9,794 nt of DNA from a bacterium (GTDB lineage Bacteria; Chloroflexota; Dormibacteria; UBA8260; Bog-877). The stretch lies in the NCBI GenBank assembly GCA_021817185.1, contig JAKAVU010000092.1, forward strand, positions 1 to 9,794, written 5' to 3'. The notes under the pieces were generated by a model. That model ran no database searches. It had not been told where the DNA came from and saw nothing but the letters and a program-made list of their open reading frames with translations. The first letter of the stretch is position 1. Every line of letters begins with the position of its first letter. Shown in pieces: positions 1 to 7,448 of the stretch. A program made the position numbers and the translations under genes.

Positions 1-25
1 AGGGCCCGGAAGCGTTGCTCCAAAG

Positions 26-1213
26 CTACGACGCCTTGACGCCGGGCCGGTACTTGGGTATCCGCACGCTGACCGAGGTCCCCGAGCCCGGCGCGGACTC
101 GATCTCCAGACCGTGGGCGGGACCAAAGATCTGGTTGAGACGGCGGTTGATGTTGGCGAGCGCGCCGGGGTGCTCGCCGAGGTCGAGCGGAGTCGCGAAC
201 CCATCCCCGTTGTCCCGGACCGTGATCAGGCACTCATCATCCTGGTCGTCGGCCTCGATCACGATGGTGCCGTTGCCAGGCCGTCGCTCGATCCCATGCT
301 TGACCGCGTTCTCCACCAGCGGCTGCACCAGCAGGGTCGGGACCACGGTGCTGAGCACCTCCGGCTCGATGTGGTACCGCACCGCCAGCCGGCTGCCGAA
401 GCGGGCCTGCTCCAGGGTCAGGTACTGGTTGACGTACACCAGCTCGTCCGCCAGAGTCGTGAACTCAGCCGTCGGACCGGAGAACGCCCGTCGGCTGAAG
501 TCAGCGAATTCGGTCAACAGCTCCCGAGCCCGCTCCGGGTCGGTGCGCACGAAGCTCGCGATGGTGGCCAGCGTGTTGTAGATGAAGTGGGGCGAGATCT
601 GTGCCCGCAGCGCCCGCAGCTCGGAACGCACCAGCGCCGCCTGCTGCTGGTCGGCCCGCTGCAGCCGGAGCTGGGTCGCCAGCAGCTCGGCCAGATCCGT
701 GGTGATCCGCAGCTGGGCCGGGCTGGGTTCGCCGGCGTGGAAGGTCACCAGGCAGGCGACCGGGCGATCCTCCAGCCCGATCGGTGCGACCACCGCCACC
801 TTGAGCGGGCACCCCGCCGAGGATTCGCCGGAGTGCAGCTTGACCAGCTGGGTGCGCCCGGTGGAGAGGGAGGCCAGGATTTCGCGCCCCTCCTTCGGGA
901 GGTGCCTCAGGTGGCCCTCGGCCCGGCTGCCCGCCACTGCCTGAAACGCCAGCAGCTGACGGCTGTCGTAGAGCGCGGCCGCCAACCCCGCCGACTGCGG
1001 GACCAACGAGCGCAGCACCTTGGCGGCGGTCTTGGCGGTCAATCCCTGTCGCAGGGTCGACACCGCCTGGGTGGCGAAGGCGAGGGTCCTCATCGTCGCC
1101 CGCTCCGCGTCGGTGTCGAAGGCGTGGGCGCGCCGCCCCAGTCGGCGTGTCACCACCACGGCGGCGGCGGTGGTCAGGGCGATCTCCGAGAAGACGACTA
1201 ACTGCCAGGGCAT
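26..1213 (-). CDS. LytS-family sensor histidine kinase (GAF-like domain, His_kinase and HATPase_c)
   Basis: This 395-residue protein is a membrane-anchored two-component kinase. Residues about 5-22 form one hydrophobic segment. Residues about 50-180 look like a GAF-type sensor region. A coiled linker (about 181-203) leads to the His_kinase motif ISPHFIYN, with phosphoacceptor His209. The ATPase domain follows, with N-box QPLVENAVKHG (297-307) and G1 box DNGDG (334-338). The second glycine box is weak: PGALANINRRL stands where the family usually has GIGLxNxxxRL. The ATG start has a GGGGGA ribosome site at 1224-1229. The gene ends in TAG 25 bases from the window edge, where a partner response regulator, typically of LytTR type, would be expected but cannot be seen. 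It is divergent from acsA. Related systems (BtsS, YpdA) sense pyruvate, so a carboxylate signal is a reasonable guess, not a demonstration. Confidence 0.93.
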   Translation of the reverse strand: MPWQLVVFSEIALTTAAAVVVTRRLGRRAHAFDTDAERATMRTLAFATQAVSTLRQGLTAKTAAKVLRSLVPQSAGLAAALYDSRQLLAFQAVAGSRAEGHLRHLPKEGREILASLSTGRTQLVKLHSGESSAGCPLKVAVVAPIGLEDRPVACLVTFHAGEPSPAQLRITTDLAELLATQLRLQRADQQQAALVRSELRALRAQISPHFIYNTLATIASFVRTDPERARELLTEFADFSRRAFSGPTAEFTTLADELVYVNQYLTLEQARFGSRLAVRYHIEPEVLSTVVPTLLVQPLVENAVKHGIERRPGNGTIVIEADDQDDECLITVRDNGDGFATPLDLGEHPGALANINRRLNQIFGPAHGLEIESAPGSGTSVSVRIPKYRPGVKAS

Positions 1214-1317
1214 GGCCGCATCATCCCCCGGGTGCTGGCGGCGCGCAAGTTGAGCACCGCTCAGCGCCGGAAACCAACCGCTGACAGGCCCAAAAGTGAC
1301 CGTTTGCCGCGCGGGCG

Positions 1318-1346
1318 TTGAAGCCTGGCGGGGTGGTGTCTAACCT
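1318..1346 (+). promoter_or_regulatory. acsA: Candidate promoter of acsA
   Basis: TTGAAG (1318-1323) and TAACCT (1341-1346) are separated by 17 bases. They resemble a TTGACA / TANNNT sigma-70-type promoter of high-GC bacteria. The site lies in the 224-base divergent region between the kinase and acsA and would give a leader of roughly 85 bases. No clear opposing promoter for the kinase was found. The match is by eye only. Confidence 0.3.
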
Positions 1347-1392
1347 GCAGCCTGACGAGTCGTGTGTCGGAGTCCCGATTGGGGGAGGGAGC

Positions 1393-1404
1393 TCACACCT
1401 GTGA
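1393..1404. repeat. Short inverted repeat in the acsA leader (TCACA-CC-TGTGA)
   Basis: Arms TCACA and TGTGA flank a 2-base centre, between the candidate promoter and the ribosome binding site. The arms have the reverse order of a CRP site (TGTGA-N6-TCACA), so a CRP reading is not supported. It could be a small operator or chance. Confidence 0.3.
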
Positions 1405-1426
1405 AGGGTGCCCGCAGCCAGCAGAC

Positions 1427-1433
1427 AGGAGGG
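1427..1433 (+). promoter_or_regulatory. acsA: Ribosome binding site that fixes the acsA start
   Basis: AGGAGGG lies 4 bases before the ATG at 1438. The frame is also open from a GTG at 1408, but that start would put the strong Shine-Dalgarno sequence inside the gene. The ATG at 1438 is therefore preferred. Confidence 0.85.
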
Positions 1434-1437
1434 CGAT

Positions 1438-3402
<1,965 letters not shown>

Positions 3403-3466
3403 CGACGGGAGTAGCGGCGACCCTGATTCATCAGCGCTTAGTAAACGGAGGCTCAAGAGTCAACTG

Positions 3467-4087
3467 ATGGCTGCCAACAATCCGACCGCCGGCCCGCAGC
3501 CGGTGATGCACACCCAGGAGGCGACTCCGGCAATCGCCGACCCCGCCCCTCTGGGCTTGGCCGGGTTCGGCCTCACGACCATGCTGCTGTCATTCATCAA
3601 CGCGGGGATCATCGGAGCCGGCGCCACCACCGCCGTCCTGCCGATGGCCGCCGCCTACGGCGGATTCGGCCAGCTCCTGGCGGGGATGTGGGCGTTCCGA
3701 CGCGGCAACACCTTCGCCGCCACCGCCTTCACCTCGTACGGCGCCTTCTGGTTCAGCTACTACCTGCTGGTGGGGGTCTGGGCCAAGACGGTGACCCCGG
3801 CCGACGCCAGCCCCATCATCGGCCTGTACCTGTTCATGTGGGGGGTGTTCACCCTCTACATGTTCGTGGCCTCCCTGGGTGGGACCAGGGCGGTGCAGGT
3901 GGTCTTCCTGCTCCTGTTCATCACCTTCTTCCTGCTTGCCTTCGGAGCCTGGGGCTGGGGCGGAGGCACCGGGTTCACCAAGATCGGCGGCTACTTTGGG
4001 ATCATCACCGCGATCGCGGCGCTCTACACGTCCTTCGCGGATGTGACCAACGCCACCTTCCGGCGGATCGTTCTGCCCACCAACTGA
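3467..4087 (+). CDS. satP: Acetate uptake transporter, AceTr (GPR1/FUN34/SatP) family
   Basis: This 206-residue integral membrane protein has the family hallmark PAPLGLAGFGLTT at 26-38, matching the NPxPLGLxxFGxTT signature just before the first membrane span. Six hydrophobic segments fit roughly 30-48, 57-75, 84-105, 115-137, 142-161 and 172-191, the standard AceTr topology. The tail N-A-T-F-R-R also fits the family. Members carry acetate, and some carry succinate, with protons across the cytoplasmic membrane. The gene follows acsA by 64 bases with no terminator visible between them, so uptake and activation are probably co-transcribed. GGAGG at 3447-3451 lies 15 bases before the ATG, which is long; AAGAG at 3455-3459 is a closer, weaker alternative. 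An N-terminal tail of about 25 residues rich in Pro, Thr and Ala precedes the core. Symbol assigned by family; substrate range is inferred. Confidence 0.94.
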   Translation: MAANNPTAGPQPVMHTQEATPAIADPAPLGLAGFGLTTMLLSFINAGIIGAGATTAVLPMAAAYGGFGQLLAGMWAFRRGNTFAATAFTSYGAFWFSYYLLVGVWAKTVTPADASPIIGLYLFMWGVFTLYMFVASLGGTRAVQVVFLLLFITFFLLAFGAWGWGGGTGFTKIGGYFGIITAIAALYTSFADVTNATFRRIVLPTN

Positions 4088-4102
4088 ACCCTGGCGGATC
4101 CC

Positions 4103-4136
4103 GTGGGGCCCGGCACCAGAAGGTGCCGGGCCCCAC
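4103..4136. terminator. Perfect hairpin between convergent genes, probable bidirectional terminator
   Basis: GTGGGGCCCGGCACC (4103-4117) pairs perfectly with 4122-4136 around the tetraloop AGAA. The 15-bp stem sits in the 49-base gap between the stop of satP (4087) and the stop of the opposing MFS gene (4137). No T-tract follows on either strand, as is common in high-GC bacteria. The symmetry would serve both transcripts. Confidence 0.8.
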
Positions 4137-5345
4137 TCACCTTCTGGCCGGAGCGGCGGCCGCGGAATGTTGCGGCCGCCCCTGCACCCCCCGCCAGAGC
4201 GGCCAGAGCCCGAGCGCTGCCAAGAGCATGACCGCCGCGGTCGCGACGAAGGGCAGGGGCAGGGCGATCCCGAACAGCGCCCCGGCGAGGGCGGAGGCGA
4301 CCGCGGATGCCCCGACCTGGACCGAGCCATAGATTCCCTGGACGCTCCCCATCTCATCTGGGCGCACCTGGCGGGAGAGCATCGCCAGCCGGGCGGGGGC
4401 CCCGGTCACCGTGAAGATCCCCTCGAACACCCCGAGACCGATGAGCCAGCCGGGAGACGGTAGGAAGGGGTAGGTGGCCGCAAATGCCGCGGCCGCGACC
4501 AGACTGATGAACACCAGCCAGCGGTTGTCCACGCGGTCCGCCAACCAGCCCGCCGGCCAGGACCCGAGCGCGAACGGCAGGCCGAACAGTGTGAACGAGA
4601 GGCCGATCTCGAAATCGGTGGCGTGGCGGGCGTGCATCAGCAGGCTCCAGAGGGTGTCGTACATCCCGATCAAGAGGCCCAGGGCCGCGGATGCCAGCAG
4701 GATCCCCAGCACCGCCCGGTTGCGCCAGACCGCTGCCCCCAGGCGGAGCGGAACTCTGGCCGCCACCACCGCGGCGCGACCGGGCAGCGTCCAGGCGATG
4801 ATGACCCCCACCACCAGCGCCACCGCGGCCGAGGCCAGAAACGTCAGCGGGACCGAGAGCGTGAACAGGGTCGCCCCGATCAGGGGGCCGACGATGGTCC
4901 CGGTCATGTAGGCGCCGGTCAGCGATCCGTAGGCCCGCCCCCGCCGCTCCGGGACCACCACGTCCGCCACCGCGGCCATGGCCAGCACGTTGGCGGCTCC
5001 GGCGGCTCCCCCCTGGAGCGCGCGCAGGGCCAGGAACCAGAGCGGGGAGGGGCTGAGGGCAAAGGTGGCGGTGGCGGCGGCATACACCACCTGGCTGATC
5101 ACGAGCAGCCGCTTGCGGCCGAGCCGGTCCGACAGCCGACCGATGGGATATCCGACCAGAAGCCCGGCGCCCCAGAAGGCGGCCGCGACCAGACCGATCT
5201 CCGCGTAGGAGGCCCCAGCCTGGCGCAGGAAGAGGGGCACCACCGGCAGGATCATGGTCGCCCCCAGGGCGTCGGCGAAGCTGGCTCCGACCAGGCCGAA
5301 CAGGGCCAGGCGAGCGCGGCGTGGGTCCAGGACAGGGGGGTTCAA
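4137..5345 (-). CDS. Major facilitator superfamily transporter, DHA1 (drug:H+ antiporter)-like
   Basis: This 402-residue protein has about 12 hydrophobic segments in two halves of six, as usual for the superfamily. Motif A reads GRLSDRLGRKRL at 69-80 between spans 2 and 3, and a degenerate copy GWLADRVDNRWL occurs in the second half at 266-277. A motif B-like segment RALQGGAAG is at 108-116. Motif C, typical of antiporters, is in GAYMTGTIVGPLIGATLF at 144-161. These features suggest efflux of a small hydrophobic compound or metabolite; the substrate cannot be read. The start is TTG at 5345, supported by GAGGAG 5 bases upstream; the next methionine lies inside the first membrane span. The gene converges on the acsA-satP unit and diverges from the citrate synthase unit, so it appears to be its own transcript, and a link to acetate metabolism is not shown. 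Confidence 0.92.
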   Translation of the reverse strand: MNPPVLDPRRARLALFGLVGASFADALGATMILPVVPLFLRQAGASYAEIGLVAAAFWGAGLLVGYPIGRLSDRLGRKRLLVISQVVYAAATATFALSPSPLWFLALRALQGGAAGAANVLAMAAVADVVVPERRGRAYGSLTGAYMTGTIVGPLIGATLFTLSVPLTFLASAAVALVVGVIIAWTLPGRAAVVAARVPLRLGAAVWRNRAVLGILLASAALGLLIGMYDTLWSLLMHARHATDFEIGLSFTLFGLPFALGSWPAGWLADRVDNRWLVFISLVAAAAFAATYPFLPSPGWLIGLGVFEGIFTVTGAPARLAMLSRQVRPDEMGSVQGIYGSVQVGASAVASALAGALFGIALPLPFVATAAVMLLAALGLWPLWRGVQGRPQHSAAAAPARR

Positions 5346-5350
5346 GGCTG

Positions 5351-5356
5351 CTCCTC
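5351..5356 (-). promoter_or_regulatory. Ribosome binding site supporting the TTG start of the MFS gene
   Basis: On the minus strand GAGGAG lies 5 bases before the TTG at 5345. This decides for a non-ATG start and a complete first membrane span. Confidence 0.75.
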
Positions 5357-5419
5357 GAGCGGGTCCGAAATCAGAGCCCAGGCGATGCGTTGCACCGCGG
5401 GCCGTGGCGGCAGGGACCG

Positions 5420-5437
5420 GGGCGGCCAGGGCCGCCC
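5420..5437. repeat. Perfect 8-bp inverted repeat in the divergent promoter region
   Basis: GGGCGGCC and GGCCGCCC flank a 2-base AG centre. It lies in the 153-base region between the divergent MFS and microprotein genes. It may be an operator or a hairpin, but a GC-rich chance palindrome is possible. Apart from this and the elements at 5469-5491, I see nothing else in the region. Confidence 0.4.
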
Positions 5438-5468
5438 ATGCGACGCTCGCTTAGTTCAGCACGAGGGA

Positions 5469-5474
5469 TAGAAT
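5469..5474 (+). promoter_or_regulatory. Candidate -10 box for the microprotein-citrate synthase operon
   Basis: TAGAAT is close to the TATAAT consensus and stands out in a locally AT-richer patch of GC-rich DNA. A -35 box at 16-18 bases is poor (around 5446-5451, CTCGCT), so an activator or alternative sigma factor may be needed. Transcription would begin near 5481, leaving a leader of about 18 bases. Confidence 0.4.
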
Positions 5475-5475
5475 A

Positions 5476-5488
5476 CTCCTGTTAGGAG
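5476..5488. promoter_or_regulatory. Palindrome CTCCT-GTT-AGGAG overlapping the ribosome binding site
   Basis: CTCCT (5476-5480) and AGGAG (5484-5488) are perfectly complementary around GTT. The right arm is part of the Shine-Dalgarno sequence and the left arm abuts the candidate -10 box. As DNA it could be a repressor operator. As RNA, if transcription starts upstream of 5476, it could mask the ribosome site. A chance anti-Shine-Dalgarno match is also possible. Confidence 0.4.
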
Positions 5489-5491
5489 GAG
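5484..5491 (+). promoter_or_regulatory. Strong ribosome binding site of the microprotein gene
   Basis: AGGAGGAG lies 7 bases before the ATG at 5499. This is an excellent Shine-Dalgarno sequence and the main reason to accept the short reading frame as a gene. Confidence 0.85.
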
Positions 5492-5498
5492 TTTCACG

Positions 5499-5654
5499 AT
5501 GCTTGACGCAATGCAGGTGGCCCTGCCCCTGGCGGTGCTGACCCTGATCGCCGGGGGATCTCTGGTGGCGTGGGTGGTGCTCTTCCGGCAGGCAGCTCGG
5601 GCGGAGGCCCAGCAGCCGCACTCGAGCGACCCCACCAACTCCGGCGCGCATTGA
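5499..5654 (+). CDS. 51-residue single-span membrane microprotein, unknown function
   Basis: I do not recognise this gene. Visible are a near-ideal ribosome binding site, an ATG start and 51 residues. A short amphipathic start (MLDAMQ) leads into one hydrophobic segment at about 7-29. Basic residues R30 and R34 follow, and then a polar tail of about 20 residues (QQPHSSDPTNSGAH). By the positive-inside rule the tail would face the cytoplasm. The TGA stop overlaps the TTG start of citrate synthase (TTGA at 5651-5654), so both would be translated from one mRNA with coupling. The position suggests a role linked to citrate synthase, for example a membrane tether or modulator, or simply a leader peptide whose translation sets synthase output. 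None of this is shown. Its composition is like that of its neighbours, with no sign of transfer. Confidence 0.75.
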   Translation: MLDAMQVALPLAVLTLIAGGSLVAWVVLFRQAARAEAQQPHSSDPTNSGAH

Positions 5655-6826
5655 GCGACGCGGCGACTGAACCGGCGCCTCCCCGGCTGGCCCCGCCCGG
5701 CCTCGAGGGGGTGGCGGTGGCCGAGACCGAGATCGGTGACGTCCGGGGCGAGGAGGGCTTCTTCCACTACCGCGGCTACAACGCCGCCGAGCTCGCCGCC
5801 GAGCTCTCCTTCGAACAGGTGTGGCATCTGCTGGTGATGGGCCATCTTCCGGACACGTCGGAGCTGGCGGCGTTTCGCGAGCGCACCGCAGCCCTGAGGA
5901 CGCTCCCCACCGGTCTGGCGGAGCTGCTGCCGGAGCTGGCGGCCGGCAGCCCCTTCGTCCCTCTCAACGCGCTCCGGACGGCGGTCTCTCTGGCCGCGGA
6001 CCGGCTCGGGCTCCGCCCGGTGCTGGACATAGGACCTGAGGAGGTGCGGGAGGACGCGCTGCGCATGACCGCGCTGGTCCCGGTGCTGCTGATGGGACTC
6101 TTCCGGGCCAGCCAGGGCAAGCCCACGGTGCGGCCCGACGCGGATCTGGGCTACGCCGCCGCCTACCTCCAGATGCTGACCGGGGAACGTCCTCCTGCGG
6201 ACCATGCACGGGCCTTGGAGAAGTACCTGATCCTGACCATGGACCACGGCTTCAACGCCTCCACCTTCACCGCCCGGGTGATCACCTCCACCGGGGCCGA
6301 CATGGGATCCGCGCTGGTGGGGGCGATCGGGGCCTTGTCGGGGCCGCTGCATGGGGGCGCGCCCTCGCGCGCACTGCAGACCCTTGACGAGATCGGGACC
6401 GCGGACCGGGCCTACGCGTATCTCCGCCAGAAGGTGGAGTCCGGCGAGCGCCTGATGGGCTTCGGGCACCGGGTCTACAAGACCGATGACCCCCGGTCCA
6501 CCCTGCTCCGCCAGGTCGCCTTGGAGATGGGGGGCGAGCAGGCACGGTTCGCCGAGCACGTGGAGCAGACCGCGCTGCTGGTGCTGAACGAGCTCAAGCC
6601 GGGGCGCCGGCTCTACACCAACGTGGAGTTCTACGCCGGCGTGGTCATGAACACCGCGGGGATCCCCCGGGAGATGTTCACCCCGACCTTCGCCAGCAGC
6701 CGCACCGTGGGCTGGACCGCCGCGATCTGCGAACAGGCGGCGCACAACCGCCTGATCCGCCCATCGGCGATCTACGTCGGGCCCGAACCGCCAAGGCCGC
6801 TACCGGCCGGCTACACCTACGGCTGA
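5651..6826 (+). CDS. gltA: Citrate synthase (or 2-methylcitrate synthase) family enzyme
   Basis: This 391-residue enzyme condenses acetyl-CoA with oxaloacetate to citrate, the entry step of the TCA cycle. Its length fits the short bacterial type, citrate/2-methylcitrate synthase. By motif comparison with pig citrate synthase: His199 in MDHGFNAST corresponds to the oxaloacetate-binding His238, His234 in GPLHGGA to catalytic His274, and His273 in GFGHRVYK to catalytic His320. The third catalytic residue, Asp375 in NVD, is Glu326 here (TNVEFYAG). C-terminal residues RTVGW and RPSAIYVG are family-typical. The frame is open upstream to a GTG at 5570, but the TTG at 5651 overlaps the microprotein stop and leaves only about 20 residues before the conserved core, so it is preferred. 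There is no strong ribosome site of its own, consistent with translational coupling. Propionyl-CoA (methylcitrate) use cannot be excluded. Confidence 0.93.
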   Translation: MSDAATEPAPPRLAPPGLEGVAVAETEIGDVRGEEGFFHYRGYNAAELAAELSFEQVWHLLVMGHLPDTSELAAFRERTAALRTLPTGLAELLPELAAGSPFVPLNALRTAVSLAADRLGLRPVLDIGPEEVREDALRMTALVPVLLMGLFRASQGKPTVRPDADLGYAAAYLQMLTGERPPADHARALEKYLILTMDHGFNASTFTARVITSTGADMGSALVGAIGALSGPLHGGAPSRALQTLDEIGTADRAYAYLRQKVESGERLMGFGHRVYKTDDPRSTLLRQVALEMGGEQARFAEHVEQTALLVLNELKPGRRLYTNVEFYAGVVMNTAGIPREMFTPTFASSRTVGWTAAICEQAAHNRLIRPSAIYVGPEPPRPLPAGYTYG

Positions 6827-6847
6827 GAGCTGACCGCGGGCCGTGCT

Positions 6848-6868
6848 CGGGCGGCCATCGGTCGCCCG
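6848..6868. terminator. Hairpin after citrate synthase, probable terminator
   Basis: CGGGCGGCC (6848-6856) pairs with GGTCGCCCG (6860-6868) around ATC, with eight Watson-Crick pairs and one G-U pair. It starts 22 bases after the synthase stop, in a 79-base gap between convergent genes. No T-tract follows. Confidence 0.6.
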
Positions 6869-6898
6869 GGCCACCCCCCGAAGGAGGCAGCCCGGGCG
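6863..6898. repeat. Second inverted repeat competing with the terminator hairpin
   Basis: CGCCCGGGC (6863-6871) and GCCCGGGCG (6890-6898) are perfect 9-base inverted copies with an 18-base loop. The left arm shares 6 bases with the right arm of the preceding hairpin, so only one can form at a time. It may terminate the opposing gene that ends at 6906. Confidence 0.5.
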
Positions 6899-6905
6899 GT
6901 GGGGC

Positions 6906-7340
6906 TCAGCCAGGGGAGGTGGCCTGAATCCCCAGGTCCAGGACGTGGCGGGCCAGGTGGCGGCTGCTGAAGAGGCCCTTTCCGGTGACCACCACCACCT
7001 CGTCCTTGGCCAGGTTGCTCACAGCCTCCCGGGTCGGCTTGACACCGGGGCCGTGGTACAGCCAGATGGTGGCCTTCGGCGTGAGGGAGAGGGTGAGAGT
7101 CTTCCCGTCGGGTGCGGTGACCGTGAGCTCGCCCTTGCCGAAGAGGCCGCCGCTGGAGGACTCGGCCGTGATCACCCCTGCCATCCGCGGCAGATGATGC
7201 CAGCCCCGGTGAAGGCCGTGCGGGCTGCTGGGGGAGGTAGCCGGGTTCGAGGTGGCGGCCGTGACCGCGATCGCTCCGCCGATGCTGGCGACCGCCGCCC
7301 CCGCCGCCACCGCCAGGGTCGTTCTGACGAGACTGTGCAT
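6906..7340 (-). CDS. Small exported or membrane-anchored DUF5666-like protein
   Basis: This protein has 144 residues. A basic start (MHSLVR) is followed by a hydrophobic segment at about 7-29 ending in Ala-rich sequence (VTAAT), which could be a signal peptide cleaved near 28-30 or an uncleaved anchor. There is no cysteine, so it is not a lipoprotein. A Ser/Pro linker and a short His cluster (H41, H44, H48, H49) come next. The rest is a small beta-rich domain reading G-V-I-T-A, then LTVTAPDGKTLTLSLTP, then an acidic-basic turn and EVVVVTGKG. This is the pattern of DUF5666 and similar OB-like extracellular domains of unknown role. The ATG has a GGAGGAG ribosome site at 7344-7350. The gene lies downstream of korB on the same strand but has its own 108-base upstream region with a tandem repeat, so it is probably controlled separately. 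Metal binding by the histidines is speculation. Confidence 0.8.
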   Translation of the reverse strand: MHSLVRTTLAVAAGAAVASIGGAIAVTAATSNPATSPSSPHGLHRGWHHLPRMAGVITAESSSGGLFGKGELTVTAPDGKTLTLSLTPKATIWLYHGPGVKPTREAVSNLAKDEVVVVTGKGLFSSRHLARHVLDLGIQATSPG

Positions 7341-7368
7341 GTGCTCCTCCGATTTGATGGTTGGCCCA

Positions 7369-7381
7369 GGTGATGCTCACC
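7369..7381. repeat. Short palindrome GGTGA-TGC-TCACC in the 5' region of the exported protein gene
   Basis: Perfect 5-base arms flank TGC. It lies just downstream of the candidate -10 box at 7382-7387, near the expected transcription start, where a repressor could bind. Confidence 0.35.
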
Positions 7382-7387
7382 AAGCTA
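7382..7387 (-). promoter_or_regulatory. Candidate -10 box of the exported protein gene
   Basis: On the minus strand TAGCTT fits TANNNT. The matching -35 position (7405-7410, AGGCGC) has no consensus. The TCTAAG tandem repeat begins at the same place, as expected for an activator-dependent promoter. Confidence 0.3.
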
Positions 7388-7408
7388 CCGGAGGGTTGCG
7401 GCCTGCGC

Positions 7409-7425
7409 CTTAGACAGCACTTAGA
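7409..7425 (-). promoter_or_regulatory. Perfect tandem repeat TCTAAG-N5-TCTAAG, candidate OmpR/CpxR-type operator
   Basis: Two identical hexamers repeat with an 11-base period, about one helical turn, which is the layout bound by dimers of winged-helix (OmpR-family) response regulators; CpxR uses GTAAA-N5-GTAAA. It lies upstream of the candidate -10 box and overlaps the position of the missing -35 box of the exported protein gene. No OmpR-type regulator is in the window. Confidence 0.5.
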
Positions 7426-7448
7426 GAAGACCGGCGGGGGCTCACGGC

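Noticed and set aside
1..25. Start of a response regulator gene after the kinase
   Set aside because: A GGAG-like ribosome site may be present on the minus strand, but no start codon with coding sequence lies inside the window.
113..1201. 362-codon plus-strand frame opposite the kinase
   Set aside because: Shadow of the kinase gene: no recognisable domain, biased Gln/Arg/Gly content, and no ribosome site.
1393..1404. CRP-like site in the acsA leader
   Set aside because: The arms are in the order TCACA...TGTGA with 2 bases between them, opposite to the TGTGA-N6-TCACA arrangement, and the position is downstream of the candidate promoter.
3403..3466. Terminator or promoter between acsA and satP
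   Set aside because: No convincing hairpin or promoter boxes were found in the 64 bases; co-transcription is simpler.
4623..5471. 282-codon plus-strand frame opposite the MFS gene
   Set aside because: Antisense to twelve well-formed membrane spans; the translation is low-complexity Gly/Gln/Arg/Asp.
5456..6745. 429-codon minus-strand frame opposite citrate synthase
   Set aside because: Citrate synthase on the plus strand carries its active-site motifs; this frame has none.
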